A stretch of 64,000 nucleotides of DNA from Ochotona curzoniae (GCF_017591425.1 NW_024466599.1:30108001-30172000), one strand, 5' to 3'; numbered from the stretch's first letter, positions 22,408 through 33,470 are shown. The notes: a model not told the origin generated them from the sequence alone. Program-made: numbers and translations.

Positions 22408-23080
22408 ACCTACCAATAGAGCCTGCAGTTGCCAAGGAATACTACTAGCTCCTGGAAGTCCACTCAATCAGTCCTAAGGCCTGGGTTCCCCAGTATTTCC
22501 CAGAGCTATCGTTTCTTCTCCATTCTCACCACCACATGGCAATCCAAGCTCTAATCCCCAAGGATCTCCAACCTCCCCTGTTTCATGGTACACACCACAC
22601 CATTATTCTGTACACACAACCCACTCACCCCAAAGTCTACAAACTAGCCAATGGCTAGCCATTGCCTGCAAAATAAAATTACTCTCCCTCAAGCAGAAGG
22701 CCTTCTAGAGTCATCTACTCTTCATCCACTTCTTACTATCATTGACGTTACTCCCTAAACATAACATACAAGTTTCATGCCTATGCCCATGCTGTTGCTT
22801 TTAATTAAAAAGTCTCCCTACTTTTGTTCCTAAGTGAGACACAAATGCATGTGTAGGTTGCATAATCTACAATTTACATAAATGACATCTCCTACAAGTA
22901 CTAGGCAGTGTACAACCTCCTGGTCTTCCCCTACCTTGGGGTTCCTGTTAGAACAGCTCAACTCTCAGAACGATGGTGCCTTGGATTCCCACATTAACCA
23001 CAGTAGACCCCAACTTTCCTTTGCATGATACTTACAATATCTGTAACATCAACAGTGCCTTAAACAGATAACTCAAAAGA
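22408..23080. other. Intronic sequence, nothing recognised
   Basis: C/T-rich in the first half. No recognisable element. Confidence 0.5.
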
Positions 23081-23082
23081 TG

Positions 23083-23375
23083 CTTGCCAAGCCCAGTAGC
23101 TATGATGCTGCTAGAGATGCATGCATCCTACACTGGAGTGCTTGGGTTGATTCCAGTTCCTCCCACTGCACATTCTGGGAGGCAGCAGGTGATAGTTCAG
23201 GTGGCTGGGTCCCTGCCATCCAAGTGGGTGACCTGAGCTGAGTTTCTGGTCCCTAGCTTCATTGTGACACAGCTTTGGCTACTGTGAGCACTTAAAGAGT
23301 GAACTAGCAGGTAAGAGATTTCTGTGTGTTTCTCTGTCCCTGTATTTCTGCATTTCAATTTTTAAAATATGCTTG
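23083..23375 (+). mobile_element. Old C-type SINE
   Basis: CCAAGCCCAGTAGCTATGAT head, CTGGGAGGCAGCAGGTGATA, AAAGAGTGAACTAGCAGG and a TTTCAATTTTTAAAATATGC end. Confidence 0.8.
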
Positions 23376-23550
23376 CAACCTATGATATAATAAGAATGAC
23401 AGGTTATGGTTACATCATAAGGATCCTTGAAGGCCAAGAAAGAAGTCTTAGCTGTATTTGACATACTACATCAAATGTGGTTAAATGACCAAAATGAGGC
23501 TTTAGAAAGACTAATTTTAGCAACCACAAGCAGGCAGGCATTGAAGACCA

Positions 23551-23893
23551 GAGGACTTCAAAAAGTTCATGGAAAATAGAATTACAAGTTTAAGGGGTCA
23601 ACATTTTACCTAAGAATTAATATTCCGGTTAAGACACCTATAGCTCATATTGGAGTCCCCAGATCCCACACCTGGCTCCAGCTCAGACCTAAAAAAGCAA
23701 CAGTAAATGACTGGGTTCCCACCAGCCTCATTGGAGACCCGGGTCGTGGGCCGGGCTGTTGGGGGCATTTGGGAAGTGAACTAGTGGAAGAGAGCTCAAG
23801 CTCCTTTTTTTTTTTTTTAAGTTTCCTTTGGTGCTAATGTTGAAATCCATGCAGCATTTTCACAACACCTTTTCCATGAACTTTTTGAAGACC
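23551..23893. mobile_element. Palindromic transposon-like repeat interrupted by an old SINE
   Basis: CTTCAAAAAGTTCATGGAAAA at 23556-23576 is repeated as its reverse complement at 23870-23890, forming terminal inverted repeats of at least 20 bp. Between them lies an old C-type SINE (about 23605-23800, with GTGAACTAGTGGAAGAGAGC) followed by a T run and GGTGCTAATGTTGAAATCCA. The same termini and interior appear at 39391-40211. No transposase frame is present, so it would be a non-autonomous (MITE-like) element; I cannot name the family. Confidence 0.65.
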
Positions 23894-23974
23894 CCTCACA
23901 TACTTAAGAGTGCCAGCTTCGGAGCCCTCGCTGTTAAAGGAGGCCAGGGAAGGTGTTCCTTTGTGATGCGCAGC

Positions 23975-24240
23975 ATCCTCAGCCATTCCACCATCCTTCC
24001 GCAGGTTAAGCTGCCGCCTGCAATGCAGACATCTCATGTGAACGGCAATTCAATTCCCGCTGCTCCACTTCCAATCCAGCTCCCTCCTCATACGTCAGGG
24101 AAAGCAGTGAGGGAGACCTGGATGGAGTTCCAGGCTCCTGGCCAACCCTGGCCACGAGGGACTAGCCAGCTGATGGGCACTCTGTCTCCTTCATTCTGAA
24201 ACTTTCTGCCTTTCAAATACATAAATCATTTTGCAAAAAG
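23975..24240 (+). mobile_element. Old C-type SINE, internally deleted
   Basis: GGTTAAGCTGCCGCCTGCAA, GCTGCTCCACTTCCAATCCA and CTTTCAAATACATAAATCAT are visible. The block between AAAGCAGTG and GGGAGACCTGG is shortened. Confidence 0.8.
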
Positions 24241-25879
24241 AAATCCTAAAAACTGGGCCATTAAGCCAAGAAAAACATGCACTTGCCCGAAATATCTAAG
24301 TATCTAGGAAACAGTTCTGACTAGAATAATTTTATATACATATATACATACACATATACACATACACACTTAAGATACAAACACACAAAGGAAACCTTCT
24401 TTCTTCATTTCTTCCTTCTATGACTGTCTCTTCCTTTTCTGATTTCTCATATTTTATTCTTTCCCCCACATCACTATTCATCTCATTTCTTTCAAACACT
24501 TTGCATTATTGATCTTCACGCTATACTCCCCTTCTCCCAAACCTCTCTCCTTTCCTCTGCAAAAAAGTATTACTCAGGTGTTTCACTGTTTCTGCTTATG
24601 CATTGGTTTGGCCAACTCGCTCAGTATCTGTACAAATAACTCAATTCTCCCGTGTCTCTGGCTAATGCAGCTCAAATCTCCACAAACCTTAGATGTCTAC
24701 AGTTACTAGTAAACCCTGTCAAGGCCCATATTTACAGCTCTTTCCACCCGCCCCCCTTAAGAAAAAAAAAAAAAGTCAAGCACTCTTCTGCATTGAGACA
24801 TGTAAAGTAATTCCACTGCACTGTTGGAATATCAAATAAACAGTTCTTATCTAGAAATGGAAAACAGAACCTAATATACTGAACAAAATGAATTTCCTTT
24901 CAAAACACCTGTCTCAGATTTCATACGAAGATGGTACATCAGTAATGGACTCCAGACAATTTTATTTATGTCTATGGTAGAAAAGTCTTCCCTCCCCACA
25001 GGAAGAGTATTATGTTGGACTAATCCACTGCAACATCGAGACACACAGCACCACTGCTAACACACACACACACACACACACACACACTTTATCAGTTAAA
25101 GATTTCAAGGCACAACTTGAATTTAAAGAGCAGGAAAAACAACGGAAAGTGAACAGAGGGAGAGTCTCAAAACAGTACGGAACAAATGTAAAACACAACA
25201 CACAATTTGGTTTCTGTGCCCAAAATGGCTTCTCCTTTGGAAGTCCAACTTTCCTCTGCTTATTCCTCCCACCAAATATGCAAAATAAACTCCCTTCTCC
25301 TAAAATTAAAAAAAAAAAAGTATTGTCTTCACAGAAAGATAACCATGATCTTAGGAAAGATTTTAAAAATCTTCCTCTCATTTTACAAGAAAAAAAAGAA
25401 AACACCAAGCAGCCCAACGCTGTGGATTTGGGGCAGTTGTAGATTTTCTCCTCTCCCAAGAAATCCTTCTCCCCCTGCCCACACGTAAGACCCTCTGCAC
25501 GTCACAGAGCGGTTATCCTCCGCAGGAAGAGCAAACAAGGGCCGAGAGAGGCCTTGTTTTAGGATCTTCCGTTCGTTCGGGGGAGTTCTCTGAGGATAAA
25601 GTGACTCCATCACAGCACGGCCGGGCCGGGGGCGAGGCGCACGGGGCGGTGGGCTGTGTGCTGACGGCCACTTTTCTCCCTAACAAGCCTTCATTCGCCT
25701 TTTCCACCACCACCCAGAACTGGCAAATCACTCCCACCGCTCTTAGCTCCAGTTAAACTGTCGGAAACTTGCAACCAAAAGTTGAGCGAAAGCTAATTAG
25801 CAAGTTGCTTTGCGACCGCAAATAAACCACCAAGACCGAAGGTTTCCCCTGCCCCTTCCCCGGGGTGGGGGGCATCTGG
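24241..25879. other. Intron 1 sequence just 3' of KCNG3 exon 1
   Basis: Includes a TATACATA-type simple repeat at 24333-24370, a pyrimidine-rich stretch at 24400-24560 and a CA run. From about 25600 the GC content rises toward the CpG island. No second exon is seen. Confidence 0.55.
25060..25087. repeat. (CA)n microsatellite
   Basis: Fourteen uninterrupted CA dinucleotides, 1.1 kb into KCNG3 intron 1. Confidence 0.99.
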
Positions 25880-26072
25880 CTGGCAGTGTGCCGAGCTCTG
25901 ATAGCCAGCCCCGCCTGGTCGGGCTGGGGAAGCGGGGATGGACAGTAAGGGAACCAGCCGACCCCTCGTCGGCCGCCCGGGGGGTAGACGGGATGGAGAC
26001 GGGACGCAACGCACGCACGGACGGAACCGACAGACGCCACAGGACGGACGGGACGGGCAGAGAAGCAGTGCG

Positions 26073-26078
26073 TCCTAC
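26073..26078 (-). promoter_or_regulatory. KCNG3: KCNG3 exon 1 splice donor
   Basis: On the minus strand the exon ends CCTCCGG and the intron begins GTAGGA (GT at 26078-26077). The break falls after the second base of a GGN codon (phase 2). Reading on without splicing meets TAG at once, which supports splicing here. Confidence 0.88.
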
Positions 26079-26749
26079 CCGGAGGGCTCCCTCCCAGGGT
26101 CGGCGGAGTACCTGCTCCGGTCATCCAGGCTGCGGTTCTGGGCGACAGCGTGGCGCCAGTCGGGCAGCGTGCTGGCGCACAGCACCACCATGGACACGAT
26201 GACGAACACCACAGACACGCTGGCCAGGATCTGCGCGGCCAGCGACGACGTGGGCTCCTCGAAGGTGCGCCTCATGCGCTCCAGCCAGCGCCGCGAGGGG
26301 GTGGCGTCGGCCGCCGTGCCGGGTCGCCCCTCGTCGCGACCCAGGACGCCGCCGGGCTCGTCGGCCGAGTAGAAGGTGTAGGTGTCGGACATGCGGTCGT
26401 CCAGACGGCGCTGGCAGCAGTACTCGAGGTGCGTGCCCTCCAGGCCCCAGTAGATCATCTCGTTGTAGAAGGAGAGCTCGCACATCCGCGGCGCGAAGCG
26501 CAGCTTGCCGTGGCCGCGCACGTAGAGCAGGATGAAGCCGAAGGCCTCCGAGTGCCGGTCGAAGAAGTACTCGTTGCGCTCGCGGTCGTAGTCGTCGCAC
26601 ACCTCGAGCACGTCGCGCTCCGAGCGGCAGCCGTGCAGCCGGCTCACGCGGCGTAGCGGGAAGTCCTTCAGCAGCTCCCGGGACAGCGAGTACCGGGCAC
26701 CGCCCACGTTCAGCACCACCGAGGCCGCCCCGCTGCGCCCGAAGGTCAT
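26079..26749 (-). CDS. KCNG3: KCNG3 exon 1: voltage-gated K+ channel silent subunit Kv6.3, N-terminal half
   Basis: Encodes 223 complete residues plus two bases of the next codon. The start is the ATG at 26749, giving MTFGRSGAASVVLNVGGARY, the N-terminus I know for mammalian KCNG3; a longer open frame upstream (to 27862) lacks any channel similarity. Residues 11-115 form the T1 tetramerisation domain, with NVGGARYSLSRELL, the FFDRHSEAFGFILLYVRG region, and C90 followed 20 residues later by C111-C112, the cysteine pattern of Kv T1 zinc sites. Residues 172-194 (AQILASVSVVFVIVSMVVLC) are the first membrane segment S1, followed by an extracellular N205-R-S glycosylation sequon. The rest of the channel (S2-S6, pore, C-terminus) must be in exon 2, beyond the left edge. 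Kv6.3 does not form channels alone; it joins Kv2 subunits such as Kv2.1 in the plasma membrane and alters their gating. No frameshift or premature stop is present. Confidence 0.96.
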
Positions 26750-26791
26750 GGCTAGGAGCCGGGGCGCCGGTCCGAGGGCTCCCCGGCCGTA

Positions 26792-26813
26792 GCCGCCGCC
26801 GCCGCCGCCGCCG
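26792..26813. repeat. (GCC)n trinucleotide run in KCNG3 5' UTR
   Basis: Seven GCC repeats 43 bp upstream of the start codon; on the transcript they read (GGC)n. Such 5' UTR runs can be length-variable and structured. Confidence 0.95.
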
Positions 26814-27352
26814 CTCCCTCCCGGGACCCCCGCCTGGCCTTGACAGTCAAGGGTGGGGAGCGCGCCGTCGGGGCCCGCTCGCTCTCCGTCTCTTCGGGGG
26901 GCTCCGCTCCTGCCCTTCGCTGCCCGCGGGGTGCCGGCCTCAGTTCCAGCCTCCTCAGCAGCCCGGTGTCGCGGGCTTGGCGACGCGCCCTCCGCGCGCG
27001 GCTGGACCCGCACAAGTCCCCCCACCTTCTCCAGCGTCTGCGCCCCCCGACCCTCCGCGAGCGAGCGAGGCTGTGTCAGCGCCGCCGCCCCTCGCGCCCG
27101 GGCTGAGGGGTGGAGGGGAGAGGGAGGAGACCCTCTCCCAGGCGGCGGCGGCGCCGACCTCCCTGAGGGGCGAACGGAGGCGCCCGTGCCAGGTGGCTGC
27201 CGCGCTCCCTCCCTCAGGCCCGCCGCTCCGGCAGCCGCCCCGCCGCCGCCGTCCAGAGGCGAGAGGCAAAGTGAGCCGGGGGGTTCGGAGGAGGCGGCGG
27301 CGAGGAGCCGGCTCGGGGAGGCGGGGGCGGGGCCTCCGTCGCCGGCCTCCCT

Positions 27353-27377
27353 CTCCTCCTCCTCCTCCTCCTCCTCC
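27353..27377. repeat. (TCC)n trinucleotide run in CpG island
   Basis: About eight TCC repeats, read as (GGA)n in the KCNG3 direction, roughly 600 bp upstream of the start codon. Confidence 0.95.
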
Positions 27378-28264
27378 CTGCCGGCTCGGTTCGGCTCACC
27401 TCCCTCCGCGCGCCGCCCTCCTCTTCCCGCCCGCGCCCGCACCCGCACCTCCCGGGCTCGCTCGGGCTGGGATTCCCCGGCGCTCCGCCCTGGACCAGCT
27501 CGGGCTCCCCGCCTCGCCACGCCCGTCCTCCACATTGCGTTGCCGCCCGCAGGGACCTGGGCCCGGGGGGTGCTGCCCGCGGGGCGCGGGGTGCGTGGGG
27601 AGCCCCGCGACTCCAGGCGCCTGCTGCCACGTCCCGCCCTACGGTCAGCCGAGGGGAAGACGAGGGGGGCGCTGACCCAGAGGGAAGGAAAGGGGGGGTG
27701 CTGCAGAGGAGAGCACTGGGGTGCCGGCTTTGGGGGCGTCTGAAGAGCTTTTTGTTTTTGTCCGCAGCCCAGTTCGGTGTCCGAGACCGCCCAAAGCGTT
27801 TCCTCGAGAGAAGGCTCGAGCCACTGCCTTCCCTTGCCCACTTGGCTCTGGGGGGACCCCACGTACCGCGTGTTCCGAAGGCTGCCACACTCCCCAGCTC
27901 CTGGCCTCGAGGTCGGACGCCCCGGCCCCGGTTCCCTTGGGCGTCAGTCCTAAGAAAGCGCCCACGAGTTAAGCGCCCGGACCCTCCTATGACGCTTCCC
28001 GTAGAGTGGGCTGAAAGTCTGGGGAGCACCGCCTTTTCACAAGCAAAATCAGCATTTGTGATTGCCTTGGTCTGCGTGCTGTTTCCCATCATGGCTTGAT
28101 TGCCCCCTCCCCGTGCAAACCCCATGCGGCTGCGGCACGAGCTGTCGGGGCACGGAGAGCTTAGAGCGAGCCGCACCGCGCCCGCGTCGACGTCCGGGAG
28201 AGTGGGTTCCCCTGGGCAGGGACTAAAGTCTCGCCAGCAAGTAACACGACATCCCCCAGAGGCT

Positions 28265-28280
28265 AAACAGGTGAGTCCTA
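28265..28280 (+). promoter_or_regulatory. Consensus plus-strand splice donor leaving the CpG island
   Basis: ACAG|GTGAGT with GT at 28271-28272 is a full match to the mammalian donor consensus, placed at the right edge of the island and pointing away from KCNG3. This is what a noncoding first exon of a divergent transcript would look like. I recall that in human MTA3 lies divergent to KCNG3 with some transcripts starting near its promoter. The MTA3 protein start is not visible anywhere in the window, so the assignment is inference. Confidence 0.4.
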
Positions 28281-29715
28281 GAGCAAAGGATGTTAGGTGC
28301 AAAACAAATACTGGAAGAAAAAATTAAGGAGTGTGTCGGGATGAGACGGGATGCGATGCTTGACCCGCCAGGAAGCCTGGCTTTTAGTTTGCCCTCCGCG
28401 TCTCATGAATGTTGTAGAACCGCCCCGTGCCCGCTAGAGGTCACCATAAAGAGAGATTTTGCTCCGGTTCTGGCTTAGAGAGAAAAGGCAGGCACCTAAA
28501 AATTGCAAGTGCCTGCACTCACAGAGTGGAATCGCCCTGGGTAGTTTCTAGAGAATAAAGTTTTCTGTGCGTTGTTTATTCCTAGACCTGGACAGTTTAT
28601 CTGAAAAGCACTTAAAGCGATTAAGAGCTCAAAAAAAAGTTGTTTATTTGCTAGGTCGCTCCTAAGCAAGGGAGAACATCCTAAAGGAAGTGAGTGGAAG
28701 AAGGCAAAGGGCAGAGAAAGAGCAAAGAATTCCAAGATGCAGAATCTCAGCTGTGCAGGATTAAAGTCTGCCTTGGCCCAGCTGAAACAGTGGCAGTCTC
28801 AGCTGCAAGCCGTGGGATCCCTGAGGGCTCTGATAACAGAAATAGCAAGATGGGGGAAGGCCACTTTAGCAACCCTGGAGTCTAGGAAGGGGAGAGAGGG
28901 ACTCTTTTAAAAAATGCTGGCGCCATGCATTGAGCAGACCTTGAAGACGGACCTGTAATAAGGCGAGAGGGTGGAGAGAAGTTTGCAGGTGTGAGCAGGT
29001 ATGACCTGTGCCTGCTTCACACCTGCAGAAACGGATTCATCCACAAGTTGTTAAAAAGATTTTTGAGAAGCATCCTGGGCATCAGAAGATAGAATAACTA
29101 TTGTGTTGGTTATTTGAGCATTGCAATATTTCCTGTATTCTCTATCCAAAATCTCTTTACGATCTGTTGATTGAACCGGTTGGAGAAATGTCTCATTTTA
29201 ATTAGATTTGCGCTTAGAAGACAAATTAATGACAGTGTAAGTTCTGCCTCCCTCAAATTTCTCAAAAAGGTAGGTTTAAGTTGTTTTATCTGTTTCAAGA
29301 GTCACGTGCGGATTTGACTTTAATGTAGCTGTGTATACCTAAATCAGGGAAACAGAAATGTGCAGAAATGATCGGCTCCTCTCAATATCATCTGGCCTAA
29401 AAAGCCTTCTTAGAGCAAGCCTGTTCCTTTGTACTTTGAAAATTAGGTTGAGAATCATTATAACATATTGCCTACCGGGTTCCTGATGGTATTCAGGGTC
29501 TTCATTTGTAAGTCTTTAGAATGCATTGAAATGTATAGGCCTCAGGCAGACTTTCAGCGTTTCTATTAATTTGTTGACATCTTAGGGCAGGGTAAAAGGG
29601 CCCCAGGAACAACAGTCACTTGTGCAGGGTTACCCAGTGGTAGCAGCAGCTTCGCAGGGACAAGGCTAGAGCAAGGTGTGTGGGATCGGAGATTTGGGTT
29701 TGTTCTTTGGTTTCG
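28281..29715. other. Upstream flank of the CpG island, nothing recognised
   Basis: Low-repeat sequence of ordinary composition, one of the longest SINE-free stretches here, so it may hold regulatory elements. No exon-like frame seen. Confidence 0.45.
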
Positions 29716-30012
29716 TTCTGTTTATTTATTTATTTATTTTCTTTGAGAAGGAGAGAGAGAGAGACTGACAGAGCATGCTCCTATCTACTAATTCAATTCC
29801 CTAAATGCCAGTGATAACCAGTGATGACCCAGGAACCCCACGCAGGTGTTCCTTGTGAGTAGCAGGACCTTAACTGCTTGAGCCATGAGACAGCTCTGAG
29901 GATACACAGTAGCAGGAAGCTAGATTCTGAAGCTGGGCCTGGATTTGAATCCAGGCATTCCACTGTGGAAATATAAGCAGCCCATCCAGTGTGTTAACCA
30001 CTAGGCCTGCCC
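29716..30012 (-). mobile_element. Old C-type SINE with (TTTA)n
   Basis: A TTTATTTA run at 29721-29740, then GAGAAGGAGAGAGAGAG and GTAGCAGGAAGCTAGATTC, ending in GTTAACCACTAGGCCTGCCC. Confidence 0.75.
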
Positions 30013-30500
30013 TGGAGCAAGGCTTGCTAATTGCAAGCTCTGTTTGCTCTCTCTCTCCAGTGTCTAGATTGCTGACACAACCTTCTAAACCATTTTTCTA
30101 TGCTCCAGTCTCTTTCTACCTCTGTAAACCCCGTATAAATGCTACCAGAAGTCCAAATTGGCTATTTTTATTCTGTAAGTAAGCTAAGTGAGTTAGAGCG
30201 AATTCCTTAACCACTTTGAGCCTCAGTTTTGTGACTCCCAGGGTAAGTTAAAAATGCCCACCTCCAGGGAGTGATGTGAGGATTCAGTGAGGTGATGAGT
30301 GGAGGGTGAGGAACTCAGTACGGAGGGCCCTGGAGTCTCTCACCTCACCCCTGCTTCCAGTAGTCTGCCCAGGCTGTGCTCAGTCCTCGCTAGGGTTCCA
30401 GACAAATGCAGATAGGAATTACTCATCCGAAAGTGAGACTAATTACCAATAAGTCATCTGAAACATCAACAATCCAGTGCAGGATTATGATCTTCAAAGT
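30013..30500. other. Nothing recognised
   Basis: Ordinary composition without open frames or repeats that I can name. Confidence 0.45.
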
Positions 30501-30511
30501 GCTATTTTTTT

Positions 30512-30812
30512 TTCAAGATTTGTTTGAAAACAGAGTTGCAGAGAGACAGGGAGAGACTCATCTTCCATCTGCTGGTTCACACCCCAAATGGCTGCAACAG
30601 CTAGAGCTGAGCTACTCCAAAGCAAGGAGCTTCATCTGGGTCTCCCAAGTGGGTGCAGGGGCCCAATGACTTGAAAAATACTCTGCCGCTTTCCAAGGCA
30701 TATTAGCAGGGAGCTGGATCAGAAGTGGAGTAGCCAGGATATGAATTGCTGCCCATATGCGATGCCATTGATACAGGTAGCAGCTTTACTGGATATGCCA
30801 CAGCACCAACCC
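30512..30812 (-). mobile_element. Old C-type SINE
   Basis: CTTCCATCTGCTGGTTCACA, GTATTAGCAGGGAGCTGGAT-like block, ending CCACAGCACCAACCCC. TGCTATTT occurs on both sides, a likely short TSD. Confidence 0.88.
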
Positions 30813-31063
30813 CATACTGCTATTTCTGGTTGAATTCTAATTCTTCCATCACTTTGTACTGTGTGCTCGATGATTGGGGACTGTCCCCCAAAGCGTTTGA
30901 GATTGAATACCTGTCCTGTACTGTTCCAGGAAACTTATTAATCAGCCCCCTTTGCTGTGAACACTCCTATCTACACTGTTAATAAAAACTAGTGTCTGAG
31001 TTTCTATCACTTTTTTTCCCCTCAGCCTCTGTAAAATCAGCAGATGTTTTAAAATATCAACTT

Positions 31064-31385
31064 TTGGAGCTGGTATTGAGGCTGATTGGGTTAAACTGTG
31101 GCCTGCAAAGTCAGCACCCAATATAAACACTGTTTCAATTGCTTGCTGCTTTGCTTCCAGTCTGGCTTTCTGCTAATGTGCCTAGGAAAACAACAGAAGA
31201 TGTCTAAAATCCTTAGGCTCCTGCACCTGTGTGAGAGACCTGGAAGAAGCTCCTGGCTGCATCCCAGCTCAGCCCTAGCAGGTGTAGCCATTTAGGGAGT
31301 AACCCTTTGATTTGATCTCTGATTTTCTCTCTGCTTCTCCTTCTCTCTCTGCAGTTCTGCTTTTCAAATAATGAATGACTGAATA
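31064..31385 (+). mobile_element. Old C-type SINE
   Basis: GGAGCTGGTATTGAGGCTG head, TTTCTGCTAATGTGCCTAGG, CTTTTCAAATAATGAATGAC tail. Confidence 0.85.
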
Positions 31386-31404
31386 AGTGAATGTTCACTT
31401 TTGC

Positions 31405-31660
31405 GAACAGGTATTTAGCCTAGCAGTTACTATGCCTGTGTCCATCGATTATCCAGTACCTCTATGTGGTGCCAGCTGTACTAGTTCAAGGACTTGAGGT
31501 CCTTGCCACCCACATGGGAGACCCTGAGTTCTGGGCTCCTGTTTTCAGCCTGGCCAATATTCAGTTGTTATAGCCACTTGGGGGAATGAAACCGCAGATA
31601 GAAGATCTCTCCCTCTATCTTGCTGCCTTTCAAATAAATAAAAATTTAAAAGTAAAACAA
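31405..31660 (+). mobile_element. Old C-type SINE, shortened
   Basis: AACAGGTATTTAGCCTAGCA head, CACATGGGAGACCCTGAGTT, GCCTTTCAAATAAATAAAAA tail; the AAAGCAG block is missing. Confidence 0.85.
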
Positions 31661-31862
31661 TTCTGATATGGGGAAGTATTAGTGAAAGTAGTAAAAGCTT
31701 CAGTTATGCAAAATGAATAAGCCCTAGACATCTATAGTTCATCACAGTGCCTTTCATTCATAATCACATACTGCATACTTAAAATTCTAAGAGTACAGAG
31801 CTTTTTTTCCTTTTTTTTTTAAGGGTCTTAATGTTAAGTGTTGTTGAAGGAAGGGACGCTAA

Positions 31863-32165
31863 GAGGGTAGCTAGTGTGGTTCAGCAAGTGAAGCCACCAC
31901 TTGGGATGCCTACAGCCCATGTTGGAGTGCGGTGTGAGTCCCAGCTTCTTCACTTCTGATCCAGTTGCTTCCCTACTAATGTGCCTTGGGAGCAGTGACT
32001 GATGGCTCAAATACTCAAGTTCCTGCCACCCAAATGGGAGTCCCAGATGGAATTCTGACTCCTGGCTTGTGCGTGGCCTGGTCCTGTCTATTGTGGCCAT
32101 TTAGGGAGTGAATCAGCAAGTAAAATATCTCCATCATTCTTTCAATTTTTTTTTTTAAAAGAAAC
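31863..32165 (+). mobile_element. Old C-type SINE
   Basis: GGGTAGCTAGTGTGGTTCAG head, CCAGTTGCTTCCCTACTAAT, GGGAGTGAATCAGCAAGT. Confidence 0.85.
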
Positions 32166-32319
32166 TTTCAAAGCTAATGGATATATTTATGGCATATGGG
32201 TGTAGTTTAATGGGCATACACTTCTCTCAAAATGCATAAAATTATACATTAAATATGAATAGCTTCATAAATCAGCTGTACTTCAACAAAATCATACTTA
32301 AAAAAAAAAAAAAACACAG

Positions 32320-32690
32320 AAGCAGACATTTGGAGCTGCAGGCAAGTGGTGCTTGGAACAAGGCATTCTACAATGAGTCCCTGGCTTCAAGTCTCCAGGC
32401 TCCACTCCATCCCAGAGTCCTGCATTCAGACAAAAGATGGATTCCCAATGAAACTACTGGGACATGTGTAGACAATGGGATGCTGGACTGTCTGACATTG
32501 TTTGTACCAACAATGTTGGGGTACACTTAAATAAGAGACTGATAGAATTATGGTTCATTATGAAGGACTACACTATTGTAAAAAAAGGGGAAAAATCCGA
32601 CGGGGGATAGAGTTTTGGGGAGAATCCCAGCATATACAAAATTGTAGCACATAATTCAAAATTCAAAATAAAAATTTATTTTAAAAAAAT
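32320..32690 (+). mobile_element. 5'-truncated LINE-1 3' UTR fragment
   Basis: GGATGCTGGACTGTCTGACA and neighbouring phrases match 8100-8320, and the piece ends in an A-rich tail (TTCAAAATAAAAATTTATTT). No coding remnant remains. Confidence 0.65.
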
Positions 32691-32691
32691 C

Positions 32692-33010
32692 TTTTTGGGT
32701 TTTCTTGTCACTTCTTTGAAAGGCAGAGACAGAGAGCAAGTTGGCTAACTCTCCAAATGCCCCTAACAGCCGTTAGTGGGACCAACCAAAGATCGGAACT
32801 CTTTCCAGATCTCCTACGTGTGGGGAAGACTCTATGTTCTTGAGCCATCACATGCTGCCTCCCAAAGTGTGCATTAGCAGGAAGCTGGAACCAAAAGTTG
32901 GGACATTCTGATGTGAGATGCCAGTGTCCCAAACAGCATCTTAACTATTCTAGCAAATGATTTCCCCAGACCTAGAAATATTAACCAGTAGGCCAAGCAC
33001 CCACCCCAAC
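32692..33010 (-). mobile_element. Old C-type SINE
   Basis: TTTGAAAGGCAGAGACAGAG start, GCATTAGCAGGAAGCTGGAA, ending GGCCAAGCACCCACCCC. Confidence 0.85.
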
Positions 33011-33132
33011 CAATGTTTTTAAATTTCGATATCCCTTTATTAAAAAACAACAACAAAAAAACAATAATAGCTAGCGCATACCTGTGGAATGTCCAACACC
33101 AAGAAAGAACCCTAGTATGAGCTATGGATTCT

Positions 33133-33470
33133 TTTTTTTTTTAAAGATTGATTTATTTTTATTGCAATGTCAAATATATCCAGAGAGGAGGAGAGACAAA
33201 GAGTAATATCTTCCGTCCCATGATTCACACCCCAAGTGACCGCAATGGCCCGGTGCTGAGCCGATCCGAAGCCAGGAGTCCAGATTCTCTTCTGGGTCTC
33301 CCACTTGAGTGCAGGGTCCCAAGGCTTTGGGCTGTCCCCAACTGCCTTCCCAGGCCACAAGCAGGGAGCTGGATGGGAAGCAGGGCTGACGGGACATGAA
33401 CTGGTGCCCATATGGGATTCTGGCGCATTTAAGGCAAGGATCTCAGCTGCTAGGCCACGGCGCTGGGCCC
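33133..33470 (-). mobile_element. C-type SINE with imperfect TSD
   Basis: Full length from the T run to GCGCTGGGCCC. Flanked by GAGCTATGGATTCTT (left) and GAACTATGGACTCTT (right). Confidence 0.95.

Larger units (their letters stand above)
25880..28250. promoter_or_regulatory. CpG island spanning KCNG3 exon 1 and promoter
   Basis: CpG-dense, GC-rich sequence covers the coding exon, the 5' UTR side and about 1.5 kb upstream, ending where GC content drops near 28.25 kb. No TATA box stands out upstream of the start codon, consistent with dispersed CpG-island initiation. The exact start sites cannot be read from sequence. Consensus donors facing both ways (minus at 26078, plus at 28271) suggest a bidirectional promoter. 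Confidence 0.88.

Noticed and set aside
25010..25459. 149-codon minus-strand frame next to KCNG3
   Set aside because: It reads through the (CA)n run as a CV repeat and has no domain; it is intronic.
26853..27743. Plus-strand frame of 296 codons opposite the KCNG3 5' region
   Set aside because: It is a Pro/Arg/Ala/Ser-rich frame expected in GC-rich DNA, with no domain and overlap with several equally open frames.
26753..27862. Upstream extension of the KCNG3 frame as a longer protein
   Set aside because: The known N-terminus starts at 26749. The extension is low-complexity CpG-island sequence without any domain.
28000..28300. MTA3 coding exon 1
   Set aside because: I looked for the MTA3 N-terminal coding sequence on the plus strand in and beyond the island and did not find it. 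Only a noncoding first exon remains possible.
27214..28302. Minus-strand frame of 362 codons upstream of KCNG3
   Set aside because: Same compositional effect; no recognisable domain and no reason to place a gene upstream on that strand.
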